A program made the position numbers and the translations under genes. The notes under the pieces were generated by a model, which saw only the letters and a list, made by a program, of their open reading frames with translations, did no database searches and was not told where the DNA came from. Positions 24,210 to 33,305 of a DNA stretch of 64,000 bases are shown piece after piece. The DNA lies in the IMG/VR virus record IMGVR_UViG_3300050821_008607, positions 34,184-98,183 of that record, one strand, 5' to 3'. Positions within the stretch are counted from its first letter, which is position 1; the number at the start of each line of letters is the position of its first letter. The stretch is from a virus.

Positions 24210-26063
24210 CTACTGGCGGGCGCCGCCCTGGTGGATCGCCTGGAGCGCGGCGATGGCGTCGGCCTGCATGTCCTGGGCGATGCGGTTCTGCTCGGTCGCA
24301 TTGGCGGCCTTGTACAGGCGGCCCTTCTGCTCCCGGGCCTTGACCACGTCGACCTGGGCGCCTGCGCCTCGGTCCATGCCGCGCAGGTCGCGCGGCGGGA
24401 CGGCTCCGTTGGTGAAGACACGCGGTTCGGCGGGCTGCTCCTCCAGCGCCCCGATGCGGCCCTTCAGCTCCTTCACGAGGTCCGCCAGCTCCAGGACCGC
24501 GTCCGCCTGCTTGGCGAGGACGGTGTTCTGGCTGGCGCTGTGCTCGGTGAAGGCGCTCTCGACCGCAGCCAGGAGGCTGCTCTTGAACACGTCCGTGAGA
24601 GTGGTGTCGGGGATGGACTTGGTGACTGCCTCGTCGTCCGTGGGGACGGCGTCGGCGGGGGTGCCGGCCTCGGCCGCAGGGGCGGGGGTGAGGTCGGTGG
24701 TCTCGGGGGTAGCCGGGGCGTCGGTGTCGGCGCCGTCCGTGTCGCTGCCGGTGTCGGAGCTGTCGTCGTCGGCGGATGCCCCGGAGACCATGGTGATCTT
24801 CTCGGGGTCGACGATGCCGACGAGCTTGCCGCTGGCGTTGAACACGGCGACCATCTCCGGCTTGTCGCCGTCGGCCTTCGCCACATCGGTGACGACCTGC
24901 CCGGCGACGGGCTTCGGGTCGGCCTGCTGGGCGCCCATGGCGGGCTCCTGGCCGGAGGCCGCAGTGGCGTCGGCGCTGGGGGTGGGCTCGGCCATGTCGG
25001 CCTCCTCGTTCGCGGTCTTGGCGACCGGGGCCCCGGCCTCCTCGGTGGTGGGGGCCTGCGGGAGGGACGCGAGAACCTTCTGCAGGGAGTCGACGGCGCC
25101 GCGGATCGCGGCCTCGTTGCCCGCGGACAGGACGCGCCCGGCCTTGCGGACGTGGCCGAGGGCCTCGATGGTGTCCAGCGAACTCGGATCCCAGTCGGCG
25201 AGGGCCTTGCCGACCATCTGCATGTCGTCGCAGCAGTCGGCCTCGGCCTGCTCGGAGACCGCGAACGGCGCGAGGACGCTGATGGCGTAGTCGAGGGCGC
25301 AGCACGCGTCCTGGAGGTCCCAGGCGTTCTCGGCGTCGCCCTCGTCCCCGGCCGCGGCCTCCATCAGTTCACGGTCGGCGAGCATGTCGACGGCGGCCTT
25401 GGCCCGCGCCAGGATCGACGTCCACTTGCGGGCGGTCGCGGCGTCGACGGCCTCCCAGGCCGGGGAGCCAGGGTCGGTGTCCATGCCGGGGGCGTCGCCG
25501 TCGGGCTCGGCAAGGGCGGTCATCGGGTCCAGGGCGTCGTCGTCCATGCTCGTCTCCTTCGTGACGTCGCCCTTCAGCGAGCCGTCGGCGTTCCAGGTGT
25601 CCGGGATCTCGGACTGGGCGCCGAGGGCCTTGGCTCGTGCGATGACGTGGCGTCGGATCGCGTCATGCTCGGCGCCGCCGCGGCCGACCGCGCGCACTGC
25701 GCGGTTGAGGTCTTCACGGTCGGCGATCGGGTAGCTCTCGTTGGCCATCGCGGCGCCCGACGCGGCCATGCGCTTGAGGTCGTCGGCGTCGTACTTCGCC
25801 TTGAGGACAGCAACCTCGTGGATCATCTTCGCGATCGCGCCCGGGCTGCCGGTCATCGTCACCGTCTCCTCCGGGATTGGCTCAGGATCAGCCTTGGCGA
25901 GCAGCTCGCGGACGAAGCCGGGGTCGAGGAGTCCGGCGCTGTCGTCGTGCTTCATGAGGAGGAAGCCGGGGACGCCGTTCGCGGCTTTTCCGACGAGGTC
26001 GACGCGGGGGATGTTGGCCTCTGTTGCCTCGGTCCAGTCGTCCTCGTCGAGGAGGTCGGTCAT
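24210..26063 (-). CDS. Scaffold-like protein with XkdF-associated region
   Basis: A 617-aa very acidic protein. Residues about 65-145 contain MIHEVAVLKAKYDADDLKRM and SYPIADREDLNRAVRAVGRG followed by HDAIRRHVIARAKALG, a module seen in actinophage protease/scaffold proteins. A middle helical region has a CC-type Cys motif (DACCALDYAI, ADCCDDM). Long disordered Ala/Asp/Thr stretches and a C-terminal coiled coil (about 540-617) suit a scaffold that is removed on maturation. ATGA overlap with the protease-like gene suggests coupled translation. Confidence 0.65.
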   Translation of the reverse strand: MTDLLDEDDWTEATEANIPRVDLVGKAANGVPGFLLMKHDDSAGLLDPGFVRELLAKADPEPIPEETVTMTGSPGAIAKMIHEVAVLKAKYDADDLKRMAASGAAMANESYPIADREDLNRAVRAVGRGGAEHDAIRRHVIARAKALGAQSEIPDTWNADGSLKGDVTKETSMDDDALDPMTALAEPDGDAPGMDTDPGSPAWEAVDAATARKWTSILARAKAAVDMLADRELMEAAAGDEGDAENAWDLQDACCALDYAISVLAPFAVSEQAEADCCDDMQMVGKALADWDPSSLDTIEALGHVRKAGRVLSAGNEAAIRGAVDSLQKVLASLPQAPTTEEAGAPVAKTANEEADMAEPTPSADATAASGQEPAMGAQQADPKPVAGQVVTDVAKADGDKPEMVAVFNASGKLVGIVDPEKITMVSGASADDDSSDTGSDTDGADTDAPATPETTDLTPAPAAEAGTPADAVPTDDEAVTKSIPDTTLTDVFKSSLLAAVESAFTEHSASQNTVLAKQADAVLELADLVKELKGRIGALEEQPAEPRVFTNGAVPPRDLRGMDRGAGAQVDVVKAREQKGRLYKAANATEQNRIAQDMQADAIAALQAIHQGGARQ

Positions 26064-26449
26064 GGGTCACTCCTTCGGTGAGGTCGGCGCCGGGCGACGC
26101 CCTGGGGTGAGAAGCCGGTGACCTTGCCGGACTTGACGAGCCGCCAGGCCGTGTCGTCGCAGATCCCGCCGATGAGCCAGTCCCCGGCTTTGATGACCAC
26201 ACCGTTGCCCTGGTCCCAGTCCGGGCCGCGATAGATGTACGACTCGGTGACCTGCATGTGGCCGAGGGTGCCCTCGGCGTGAAACAGCCCGACCTGGGCG
26301 CCCCCGGGCAGATAGCTCCAGCAGGCCTTCTCCAGCTCCTCCGCGGTGAAGAAGTCCCGCGCCCCGTCAGCGCCCTTCGCGATGCGCGGATCCTGGCCGG
26401 CCTGGTATGCCAAACCGAGGACGAACCTGGCCTCTTCGGCCATGGGCAC
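26060..26449 (-). CDS. Capsid maturation protease candidate, XkdF-like
   Basis: A 129-aa protein with the XkdF pattern: RFVLGLAYQAGQDPRIAKG, FFTAEELEKACWSYLPGG, VGLFHAEGTLGHMQVTESYI and the closing WRLVKSGKVTGFSPQG. The His in LFHAEG and downstream Ser residues are candidate active-site residues by family comparison only. It lies directly before the scaffold-like gene, the usual protease-scaffold order. Confidence 0.65.
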   Translation of the reverse strand: MPMAEEARFVLGLAYQAGQDPRIAKGADGARDFFTAEELEKACWSYLPGGAQVGLFHAEGTLGHMQVTESYIYRGPDWDQGNGVVIKAGDWLIGGICDDTAWRLVKSGKVTGFSPQGVARRRPHRRSDP

Positions 26450-26452
26450 CCC

Positions 26453-29400
26453 CTATGCGCTCAGGACGGCACACCGACACCGTGGGTGCGCCGGTACGGA
26501 TCGGTCCCCCGAGGGGAATGAGGCGCCGAGCTGGATCGGCCCGGCCCCGGCGTTGGCGATACACCGCGGGCACGTTCGGCTGGACGGGTCCAGGGCCCAG
26601 CGGACTTGGGTGACGCCGAGCTGCTGGTAGCCGAACAGTGCGGCGAGGCCCGACGAGCGGGTGATCTCCGTGATGGCGACGGCCAGTGCCCGGTCGACGC
26701 TGCCCAGGGCACTGCGCAGGGTCCGGCCCAGGGCCAGGGCGGTTGCCCCGGCGATGAGACCCTTGGCCAACTCGCGGGCCAGGTCCCGGCGGCGCGTGTC
26801 GGCAATGCCCTGCGCAGTCTCGGGAACCTGGTCGAGGATCGGCGTCAGGCCCTCGTCGGCGCCCTGGTCGGTGATGGTCCGCTGGGCTCGGGCGGTGTCG
26901 CCGGGTGTCCAGCCGTTGCGCTCTGCCCGGTCGCCGGTGGCTGCGGCGTGGGCGGAGGTGAGGCCGACGAGATAGCCGTCGGTGTACAGCCCCGGCAAGG
27001 TGTCGACGAGCGGGGTGGTGAGGTCCAGGGTCTGGCTTCCGAGCCACGCCTCAGCGGCTGCGGTCAGTTCGCCCTGTTCGGGGCTGCTGGTCTCGTCGAG
27101 CTGGTGCTCGGCGAGGAACCGGCCGGCGACGTCCTGGGCTGCCGCGGCGGTGAGGACGCCACCGAGTGCCGCGGCGATCACTGCGGCCCAGTGGTTGGCG
27201 GCGTCCTCGTCGGTATCCCAGCCAGGCCACTGGTCGGCAGCCCCCTGGCCAGGGGCTTCACCTTTTCCCGCGCCGACCTTCTCCAGCACCTCGACGCCGA
27301 GGGCGGTGAGGACCTGGTCGAGGTCGGCAAGCAGCTCGGGGCGCACGGCCGGGTTCCCGGCCAGTTGCCCGGGGTGCATCCAGGCGATCGCTTCGATGCA
27401 GTCGCCGTCCGGGTCGTCCGGGTTGGTGACATCCCGGTCGCCGCGAACCGGCACCATGGCCTCGGAGTCGACCGTCCAGACGATGCCCTGGTAGACGCCG
27501 TCCGGACTGACCCATGTGCCGCTCTGGACGCCCGGGGGCGGGATGGACCCGGTCTCCTCCGACCATTCACGCCACGCGCCCATGAGCGGCGACTCGGCCC
27601 CTTCGAGGTGACCGCCGGGGAACTCGAAGGTTCCACCTGCGGGGTCCTCGGGGTCGAGGCAGCGCTGCAGCATCAGGACGCGGCCAGTGTCAGCAGCGCG
27701 CACTGCGAGGCCAGCGACACTGACCTCACCTGCTGCCTTGCGGACGGCGAGCCGGGCGCTCTGGTTGAGGCGCCGTCCGCGGATCGGGTCGATGGCGCGG
27801 AACTCGAAGGGCTCCCACTGGCCGGTGCGGCGCCGCTTCTTGGTGAACGACCGGAACGCGGCCAGCTCGCTCTTGGCCAGCTGCTCCCGGTCCTCCTGGT
27901 CGTCGTTCTCGTCGTCGTGCTGCCCCACGAGGTCGTAGGAGGTGATGCCCGTGGCGGTCGTGATCCCCGCCGTGGGGGCGCCGTCCTTCGCAACCTCGGT
28001 CGCGGGGGCTTCGGCGACGGGCTGCGGGGGTGGGGCGGTGGGCATCGCGTCGAGGCCGTAGATCTGCTCCGCGAGCGGGACGCCCTTCGCCGGCGGTTCC
28101 GGGGTGATGCCTTCCGCGCCGGTGAACACCGAATGTGGCAGCGGCGCGCCGGGTTCGGGGGCGCCGGTCTGGGTGTCGATCTCTCCCGCCACCGAGTACA
28201 GCGACGACAGTGGCACTGGGCCGGCGTGGGAGGTGAAGATGAATCGGGGCACCGGCTGGCCGTTCGGCTCCTGGAGGCCGTAGCGGCTCTCCCGGATCTC
28301 GGACGCGCCGACGACACCGAGTTCGATGTAGATCTTGTCTGCCTGGGCCTGCTGCAGCCGGTCGGCCTGCTCCTCGCCGAGGTCGAAGGCGAAGTCGAGC
28401 GGCAGGCCGAGATCGTCCTGGAGGAACGCGGACAGGATCGTCTGGACGTGGCGCAGCAGCGGCAGGTCGCCGACGCGGTGCTGGACGTCGGCCTGCGACT
28501 CACCGCTGCTCTTGTTGACGGACTCGGTGAATCCGAGGTCGGCCGGTACGACGTGGAATGCCGCCGCGGTCTTCCGCATCAGGAACAGGCTGAAATGATC
28601 CTGGAAGTCTTTCTCGTTGGACCATTCGATCTTGCCGCCGCCGGGCATCCACTTGATCTGGGCCTTGGCGGCCTGGTCGCCCAGCATCCAGGCGTCCCAG
28701 TAGGTCTGGAATGCCTCGATCTGGTCGGGGGTCCAGGTCTCGGGTGCGGACGCGAACGCGGAGGGGATGTTGCCCTCGGTGAAGCGCTGCAGGAAGTACG
28801 CCTGGAACCTGAGGTCGGTGTTGGCGTTGAGGAGGATCGTCTCCAGCGGCGCCAGCCCGTAGGGGCTGTTGGCGCGCTTGCGGAACGGCTGGTAGATCAG
28901 GTCGTCGCGGGTCAGCTGGTCCCACGGCAGGCCGTTGACGTACTGCACGAACGCCGGGGCCGGCGTCTCGGGGCTGTTGCCCCAGTAGTCGAGCAGTGGC
29001 GCGATCATGGTGCCGTCTACGACGCGCAGGCCGATGGCGTCACCGCGGCGGTTCCGGAGCCGGTACAGGGTTCCGGCGTCGTAGGCGAGGGTGTCGTACA
29101 GGAACGAGCCGAGCCAGGCGCTGAAGGACTGCTGGCCGTCGGGCTTGGCGAGGGCTTTCATGCCGATCTGGATGGCGTCGGCGAGGTCGCCGCCGTTCCC
29201 GTCCTTGGCGACCAGGGACCAGTCGAGGGAGCGGATCGAGTCGATGCGGTGCCAGATGCACATCTGGGCGACGTCGTAGGACTCGATCAGGCCGCGCAGG
29301 GTGTCGAAGCTGACGCGCTCGTAGGTCCGCGGCCTGGTGGCCACGTTGTAGTTGGTGACGTAGTTCTCGGTGCGCGGGGTGCGCGAGTACCCGTCGTAGG

Positions 29401-29524
29401 GCCCGAGTGGTGTGCCGGGGCTGAACGGCGACGCCGGGGTCATCTGGGATGCTGCCTGGCCTGCCGCGATGGCTGCGGGCACGTTCGTTCCGTAGGTCTT
29501 GACCAGGCGGCGGGGGTCGGGCAC
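26453..29524 (-). CDS. Portal protein fused to a Nudix domain and a MuF-like domain
   Basis: One 1023-aa frame with three parts. Residues 1-470 are a portal: YDVAQMCIWHRIDSIRSLDW near 83-102, SPYGLAPLETILLNANTDLR near 220-239 and SSGESQADVQHRVGDLPLLR near 339-358. Residues 595-740 are a Nudix hydrolase with the box G638-x5-E644-x7-R652-E653-x2-E656-E657-x-G659. The C-terminal part (about 755-1023) ends with TCPRC then HPRCRCAVLS, the MuF/head-morphogenesis signature. The portal forms the DNA gate. A cleavable or tolerated Nudix insert is unusual; its substrate is unknown. Confidence 0.85.
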   Translation of the reverse strand: MPDPRRLVKTYGTNVPAAIAAGQAASQMTPASPFSPGTPLGPYDGYSRTPRTENYVTNYNVATRPRTYERVSFDTLRGLIESYDVAQMCIWHRIDSIRSLDWSLVAKDGNGGDLADAIQIGMKALAKPDGQQSFSAWLGSFLYDTLAYDAGTLYRLRNRRGDAIGLRVVDGTMIAPLLDYWGNSPETPAPAFVQYVNGLPWDQLTRDDLIYQPFRKRANSPYGLAPLETILLNANTDLRFQAYFLQRFTEGNIPSAFASAPETWTPDQIEAFQTYWDAWMLGDQAAKAQIKWMPGGGKIEWSNEKDFQDHFSLFLMRKTAAAFHVVPADLGFTESVNKSSGESQADVQHRVGDLPLLRHVQTILSAFLQDDLGLPLDFAFDLGEEQADRLQQAQADKIYIELGVVGASEIRESRYGLQEPNGQPVPRFIFTSHAGPVPLSSLYSVAGEIDTQTGAPEPGAPLPHSVFTGAEGITPEPPAKGVPLAEQIYGLDAMPTAPPPQPVAEAPATEVAKDGAPTAGITTATGITSYDLVGQHDDENDDQEDREQLAKSELAAFRSFTKKRRRTGQWEPFEFRAIDPIRGRRLNQSARLAVRKAAGEVSVAGLAVRAADTGRVLMLQRCLDPEDPAGGTFEFPGGHLEGAESPLMGAWREWSEETGSIPPPGVQSGTWVSPDGVYQGIVWTVDSEAMVPVRGDRDVTNPDDPDGDCIEAIAWMHPGQLAGNPAVRPELLADLDQVLTALGVEVLEKVGAGKGEAPGQGAADQWPGWDTDEDAANHWAAVIAAALGGVLTAAAAQDVAGRFLAEHQLDETSSPEQGELTAAAEAWLGSQTLDLTTPLVDTLPGLYTDGYLVGLTSAHAAATGDRAERNGWTPGDTARAQRTITDQGADEGLTPILDQVPETAQGIADTRRRDLARELAKGLIAGATALALGRTLRSALGSVDRALAVAITEITRSSGLAALFGYQQLGVTQVRWALDPSSRTCPRCIANAGAGPIQLGASFPSGDRSVPAHPRCRCAVLSA

Positions 29525-29538
29525 CGGGACCCCCTTGT

Positions 29539-30966
29539 TCAGCGTTGGGCGCGGTAGGCGGCGTTGCGGGCCCGCTGGCGGGCGGCGGCCGGATCCTCTT
29601 GCTGCTCGGGGGCAGGCGGCGGCGCGGCAGTCGGTGCCAGGTCGGGAAGTTCCGCGTCAGCTCCGCCTTGCGTCGCGGCCTCGGCCTGACGGCGCATGTA
29701 GCTGATCCAGCTCTGGGCGCTGAAGTCGTCGGTCAGCTCGGTCACCGCCCACACGAGAGCGTCGAGCCGGTCGGGGCTGGTGCCGTCCTGTGGCGTCCAC
29801 GTCGTCATCTGGTCTTCGAGCTTCGGCATCGCACCGACGTGATGGACCCGGTGCTGCTCGTAGAGAGCGGCGACGGGCTCGGCGCGCTGGACCTTGCCCC
29901 GGGATGCGCTGATGACCTTGACGGGAACGTTCTTGTCGACCTGGCGGATCGTGGACTCGACCATGGCGCCGCCGTAGTTCACCTCGGCAACGATCCGGTC
30001 CGCGGAGAACTCCCGGTAGGCGCCGACGGCCCGGGATGCCCAGCCGTGTGGCGACAGGGAGCAGGAGCGGTCCGCGAGGATGTACAGCTCGCCGTCCACG
30101 CCGAGGCCGGCGACGACGATGCCCTGCTCGTCATTGTTGGGCCCGGACCCGCCGGAGGGGTCGACGGCGACGACGATGCGCTGCATCTCCGGCGGGTTGG
30201 TGATGCGGTCTTGGTCGAGGCCGGCGATGTTCCACAGGGCGCCTTCGACGTCGTCGAGGAGTTCGCCAAGGAGTTCCTGGCGGCCGATGCGGGTGCCCTC
30301 GTAGGTGGCGAGGACCTGCGCCCGGAAGCTGGGGGCGAGGTTGCCGAGGTTGTCGTAGGTCGAGCCGCGGGTGACTGCTGTCGACGGCCGGGCGAGGATG
30401 ACCCGGGTCAGGGCGTTGGGCTTCGGCGTGGTGGTGACCACGCACCGGGGCGTCTCGCCAAGCCGTAGGCCCAGCATGAGGTTGTTCCAGGCCGTGTCGA
30501 GGATGTCGCCCTTGGGGGCGTCGGTCCACGCTGCGGCCTCGTCGGCCCAGGCCCAGTGGTGCTGGGGCCCGCGGAGCTGGGAGGGGACCTCGGCGGAGAA
30601 CGCTGTGGCGATGGACCCGTTCGGCCAGGTCAGGCGTCGCTTCGTGGGCTCGTAGATGGGCGTGAAGTCTTTGGCCGAGCAGGCGATGATGCCGGACTCG
30701 CCTTCGATCATGACGTCGCGGACATCGGCCGGGGTGCGGCCGATCAGCGCCCCGCGGGATCCGGGCATGTCGCGGGCCTGCTCGATGGAGAATTCGGCTG
30801 CTGACCGTGTCTTGCCTGCGCCGCGTCCGGCGATGAAGGCCCAGACGAGCCAGTCGTCGCCCGCGGGCGGCAGTTGCTCGGGGCGGGCGATCTTCCGCCA
30901 TGTCGGGGGCCGGGCGATCTCGAAGTCCCGGGCCGCATATTCGAGCCAGTCGGCGGTGGCGGTCAC
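29539..30966 (-). CDS. Terminase large subunit
   Basis: A 475-aa packaging motor. Walker A GRGAGKT is at residues 47-53, Walker B is near HWAWADEAAAW at about 136-146, and the coupling motif TTTPKP is near 187. The RNase H-like nuclease domain has the first acid in VVAVDPSGGSGP near 266-277, EVNYGGAM in the middle, and the last acid at SPDRLDALVWAV near 409-420. It lies directly upstream of the portal and downstream of the small subunit. Confidence 0.95.
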   Translation of the reverse strand: MTATADWLEYAARDFEIARPPTWRKIARPEQLPPAGDDWLVWAFIAGRGAGKTRSAAEFSIEQARDMPGSRGALIGRTPADVRDVMIEGESGIIACSAKDFTPIYEPTKRRLTWPNGSIATAFSAEVPSQLRGPQHHWAWADEAAAWTDAPKGDILDTAWNNLMLGLRLGETPRCVVTTTPKPNALTRVILARPSTAVTRGSTYDNLGNLAPSFRAQVLATYEGTRIGRQELLGELLDDVEGALWNIAGLDQDRITNPPEMQRIVVAVDPSGGSGPNNDEQGIVVAGLGVDGELYILADRSCSLSPHGWASRAVGAYREFSADRIVAEVNYGGAMVESTIRQVDKNVPVKVISASRGKVQRAEPVAALYEQHRVHHVGAMPKLEDQMTTWTPQDGTSPDRLDALVWAVTELTDDFSAQSWISYMRRQAEAATQGGADAELPDLAPTAAPPPAPEQQEDPAAARQRARNAAYRAQR

Positions 30967-30981
30967 GAGCCACCTCCCCGG

Positions 30982-31755
30982 CTAGGCCGAGAGCGCTCGC
31001 AGATGCCGCGGGACGACGTCGGAGATCTTGGCTGCCTGCTCGGCGCTCAGGTCGAGATCGTTGAGGATTGCGTTGATCGCCTTGACCACTAGGGCACCCT
31101 GGGCTTCCGCCAGCTTCACGCGGCGCTCCTCGATGCCGGCGCGGATGGCTTCGCCGCAGACCTTGATGAGGTGCTTGCGCTCCTCCTGGTAGAGCTTGAT
31201 CCAGACGTTCGGGCCGGCTTCCTCGGTAGTGCCGCGGTCGTCGCCGCCCTCCTTGCGCCTGGTGATGCCCCAGACGAGGGGGTTCTCGCTGTCGGAGTTG
31301 CTGCTGTACTTCTCGATCTCCTGGACGCGTTCACGCAGCCACGCGACATGCCCGGCGGTCCACTGGACTTCTTCGAGGAGGGCATCAGTGGCGGTGGTCT
31401 CGATCTTGCGGCCGTAGGTGTTCACGAGGGTCCGCGCCTTCTCCTCCGTGGCTCGGCGCAGCGCGCCGGCCTTGGCCTGCCTGGTGGTCCCGCCGTGGAT
31501 GCCGCAGACCCGCTGGTTCTTCCTGGCCCAGCACACGCAGCGTTTGCCGACCTTCTCGGGGTCCGGGTTTGTCGGCGAGTAGTGGGCGGTGCAGCGGCGC
31601 TCGTCGGGCACGTAGTGCTGGTTGCAGAACTCCCGGTCGGGTGGGATCTGCACTTGGCACTGCTGGCCGATGAGTGAGGGGTCCTTCTTGTACTTGGACC
31701 CGTACTTCCCTGCGCACTGGTGGTAGTTCGACCGGTCCACGCGCTTGTGTGCCAC
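30982..31755 (-). CDS. Terminase small subunit candidate with N-terminal Cys cluster
   Basis: GTG at 31755 after GGAGG gives 257 aa. The first 110 residues hold a Cys/His-rich region (YHQCAGKYGS, CQVQIPPDREFCNQHYV, RRCTAHY, RCVCWARKNQRVCGIHGG), likely zinc-binding. The C-terminal 100 residues are helical (LYQEERKHLIKVCGEAIRAG, EAQGALVVKAINAILNDLDL). This helical end directly upstream of the large terminase is typical of actinophage small subunits. DNA recognition by the zinc region is inference. Confidence 0.65.
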   Translation of the reverse strand: MAHKRVDRSNYHQCAGKYGSKYKKDPSLIGQQCQVQIPPDREFCNQHYVPDERRCTAHYSPTNPDPEKVGKRCVCWARKNQRVCGIHGGTTRQAKAGALRRATEEKARTLVNTYGRKIETTATDALLEEVQWTAGHVAWLRERVQEIEKYSSNSDSENPLVWGITRRKEGGDDRGTTEEAGPNVWIKLYQEERKHLIKVCGEAIRAGIEERRVKLAEAQGALVVKAINAILNDLDLSAEQAAKISDVVPRHLRALSA

Positions 31756-31778
31756 GGCTGCGTTGACCTCCGACCGTG

Positions 31779-32144
31779 TCAGGGTGCGGCTGCGGGCCGG
31801 ATGGTGAACAGTCCGACGACGAGGGCGGTGGCGTCGGTGAGGCCGGGATCCATCCACAGGGTTGCGGCGTAGGTGGTGTCTGCCTGCAGTGCGCTGGTGG
31901 CGGTGGGGCTGAGGACGGCGGTGACGGTGACGGCGCTGGTGTTGATGGTGATGGAGCCCTGGCCGGTGGGGGCGGTGCTGTTGATGACGGCGGAGGGCGT
32001 GCCGGTTGAGCGGGCGTCTGGGCGGAGGACGAGTTCGAAGGTCTTGCCGGTGATGTTGGCGGGGAGGCCGTTGGTGGTGGTGAACGTGTAGGCCCACTGG
32101 GAGCCGACTGTGCCGTTGGTGGTCCAGGGGAGTGGCAGGGTCAC
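31779..32144 (-). CDS. Small beta-rich structural protein upstream of terminase
   Basis: A 121-aa protein (GTG start), beta-strand rich and Thr/Ala-dominated (SQWAYTFTTTNGLPANITGK, TTYAATLWMDPGLTDATALV). It resembles small BppU-like or Ig-like domains found in virion proteins. No enzymatic motif. Confidence 0.5.
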   Translation of the reverse strand: MTLPLPWTTNGTVGSQWAYTFTTTNGLPANITGKTFELVLRPDARSTGTPSAVINSTAPTGQGSITINTSAVTVTAVLSPTATSALQADTTYAATLWMDPGLTDATALVVGLFTIRPAAAP

Positions 32145-32162
32145 CGGTCGCCTCCCTTTGGG

Positions 32163-32339
32163 TCAGCCTGTCTGCGTAGCCAGCTGGCGCTTCTCTGTGG
32201 CCCGCTGGGCACGACGGCGCAGCACCTTGGCCCGGGAGCCGTGCTGGCCCCGATACAGGTAGCAGGTGCAGCCTTGGCGGCGGTCGACACAGGTCTGGCC
32301 GTGGCCGGGGTTGGCCCGACCCATGAGCGGAGCGATCAC
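32163..32339 (-). CDS. Small basic Cys-containing protein
   Basis: GTG at 32339 is preceded by AGAGG at 5 nt, giving 58 aa. A Cys motif (CVDRRQGCTC) is followed by a strongly basic tail (RAKVLRRRAQRATEKR). It fits snugly between neighbours. Function unknown. Confidence 0.5.
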   Translation of the reverse strand: MIAPLMGRANPGHGQTCVDRRQGCTCYLYRGQHGSRAKVLRRRAQRATEKRQLATQTG

Positions 32340-32348
32340 GGGAACCTC

Positions 32349-32663
32349 TCAGACGGCGGGCGCTGCGGGCCCGGCGGGCGCAATGTCGGGCGCGGTCTGG
32401 GGGACGGGTGCGGGGGTGACGAGCTGGCGGACCGCGGCGATCTCGGCCTTGAGGTCGGCGAGGGCCTCACCGTACAGGGCTTCGGCGTCGGTCCGGGCTT
32501 CTCCGGCGAGCTTGGCGGCGTCGGCGGCGATGTCGGCGCGGAGCTGGCTGAGGACGGGTGCGGCGTCGGCGAGGACGGCCTCGACGAGGGAGTGGGCCTT
32601 GCCCTCCTCGACGCCGAACAGGTGGACGAGCGCGGCCTTGATGGAGGCGAACGAAAACGACAT
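32349..32663 (-). CDS. Helical protein with Ala/Pro tail
   Basis: A 104-aa protein starting MSFSFASIKAALVHLFGVEE. The central 60 residues form an acidic amphipathic helix (LSQLRADIAADAAKLAGEAR), and the end is Pro/Ala-rich. No family recognised; possibly a structural or scaffolding accessory. Confidence 0.5.
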   Translation of the reverse strand: MSFSFASIKAALVHLFGVEEGKAHSLVEAVLADAAPVLSQLRADIAADAAKLAGEARTDAEALYGEALADLKAEIAAVRQLVTPAPVPQTAPDIAPAGPAAPAV

Positions 32664-32689
32664 GCGGGGCTCCAGGGGGTGAGGGTGGG

Positions 32690-32893
32690 TCAGTGGTTGC
32701 GCTTGCGGGCTTTGCGCCAGCCGAGGAGTGCCCCGGTGCTGGTCGCGGCGAGGAAGAGGGCGACGGGTAGCCACCAGGGCCAGTTGTCGTCGTGGACCTG
32801 GTAGTACGAGAGCATCCCGATGGCGAGGAGCAGGAACGGCCTGCCGTCGAGGAAGCGGCCGATCTCGGCGGCGATGCGACGGATCCGGTTCAC
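32690..32893 (-). CDS. Two-segment small membrane protein
   Basis: The GTG at 32893 overlaps the preceding stop (GTGA), giving 67 aa. Hydrophobic segments RPFLLLAIGMLSYYQV and WWLPVALFLAATSTGALLGW are joined by a short polar loop, and the C-terminus is basic (RKARKRNH). The topology is holin-like, but the gene is far from the lysozyme. Confidence 0.6.
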   Translation of the reverse strand: MNRIRRIAAEIGRFLDGRPFLLLAIGMLSYYQVHDDNWPWWLPVALFLAATSTGALLGWRKARKRNH

Positions 32894-33054
32894 GTCGTGC
32901 TCGCTGCCGCGTTGTGTTGGCAGTCTTCGCAGCACAGGCCGTCGTGGTTGCCGTTGGCGTCAGTGGTCCATTCGGCGTCGGGCTCGCTGATGGGGCAGTC
33001 CCGGTACGGGAGGCCGCACGAGGTGCACCTGCCGAGGGTGGCGGGCTCGCTCAC
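32890..33054 (-). CDS. Zinc-ribbon micro-protein
   Basis: A 54-aa product with GTGA overlaps at both ends. CTSCGLPYRDC and GLCCEDCQH provide four or more Cys ligands for one zinc. Small zinc ribbons of this kind recur across the window. Function unknown. Confidence 0.6.
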   Translation of the reverse strand: MSEPATLGRCTSCGLPYRDCPISEPDAEWTTDANGNHDGLCCEDCQHNAAASTT

Positions 33055-33305
33055 TCGAAGATCACCTTGTCGGGGATGAACCGAAGCGTGACCTCGGTGA
33101 ACTCATCGGTCTTGGCGTGCAGTTCGATGCCTGTTCCGCTGAGTAGCAGGCGGCCGTCCTGGTCGAGAACCTTCACCCGATTCAGCACGTTCGGCTGGCC
33201 GATGGCCCCGTTCGGCGTGGCGGGGGCGGGCAGTACGACGCACAGTCGCAGCGGCTCCCTGGAGTGGGCGCGGACGAGCTGCTCCCAGTCGACTTCGGCG
33301 TTCAC
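33051..33305 (-). CDS. Small conserved-looking protein
   Basis: GTG at 33305 gives 84 aa, strand-rich (LRLCVVLPAPATPNGAIG, RVKVLDQDGRLLLSGTGIEL, FTEVTLRFIPDKVIFE). Overlaps both neighbours as GTGA. The amino-acid pattern looks like a folded domain but I do not recognise it. Confidence 0.55.
   Translation of the reverse strand: MNAEVDWEQLVRAHSREPLRLCVVLPAPATPNGAIGQPNVLNRVKVLDQDGRLLLSGTGIELHAKTDEFTEVTLRFIPDKVIFE

Noticed and set aside
22614-26081. Long plus-strand open frame of about 1155 codons opposite capsid and scaffold genes
   Set aside because: It is the antisense of the scaffold and capsid genes; composition is Gly/Val/Arg-rich as expected from high-GC antisense frames, with no domain.
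26606-29557. Plus-strand open frame of about 983 codons opposite the portal gene
   Set aside because: Antisense of the portal fusion, whose own frame has recognisable portal, Nudix and MuF motifs.
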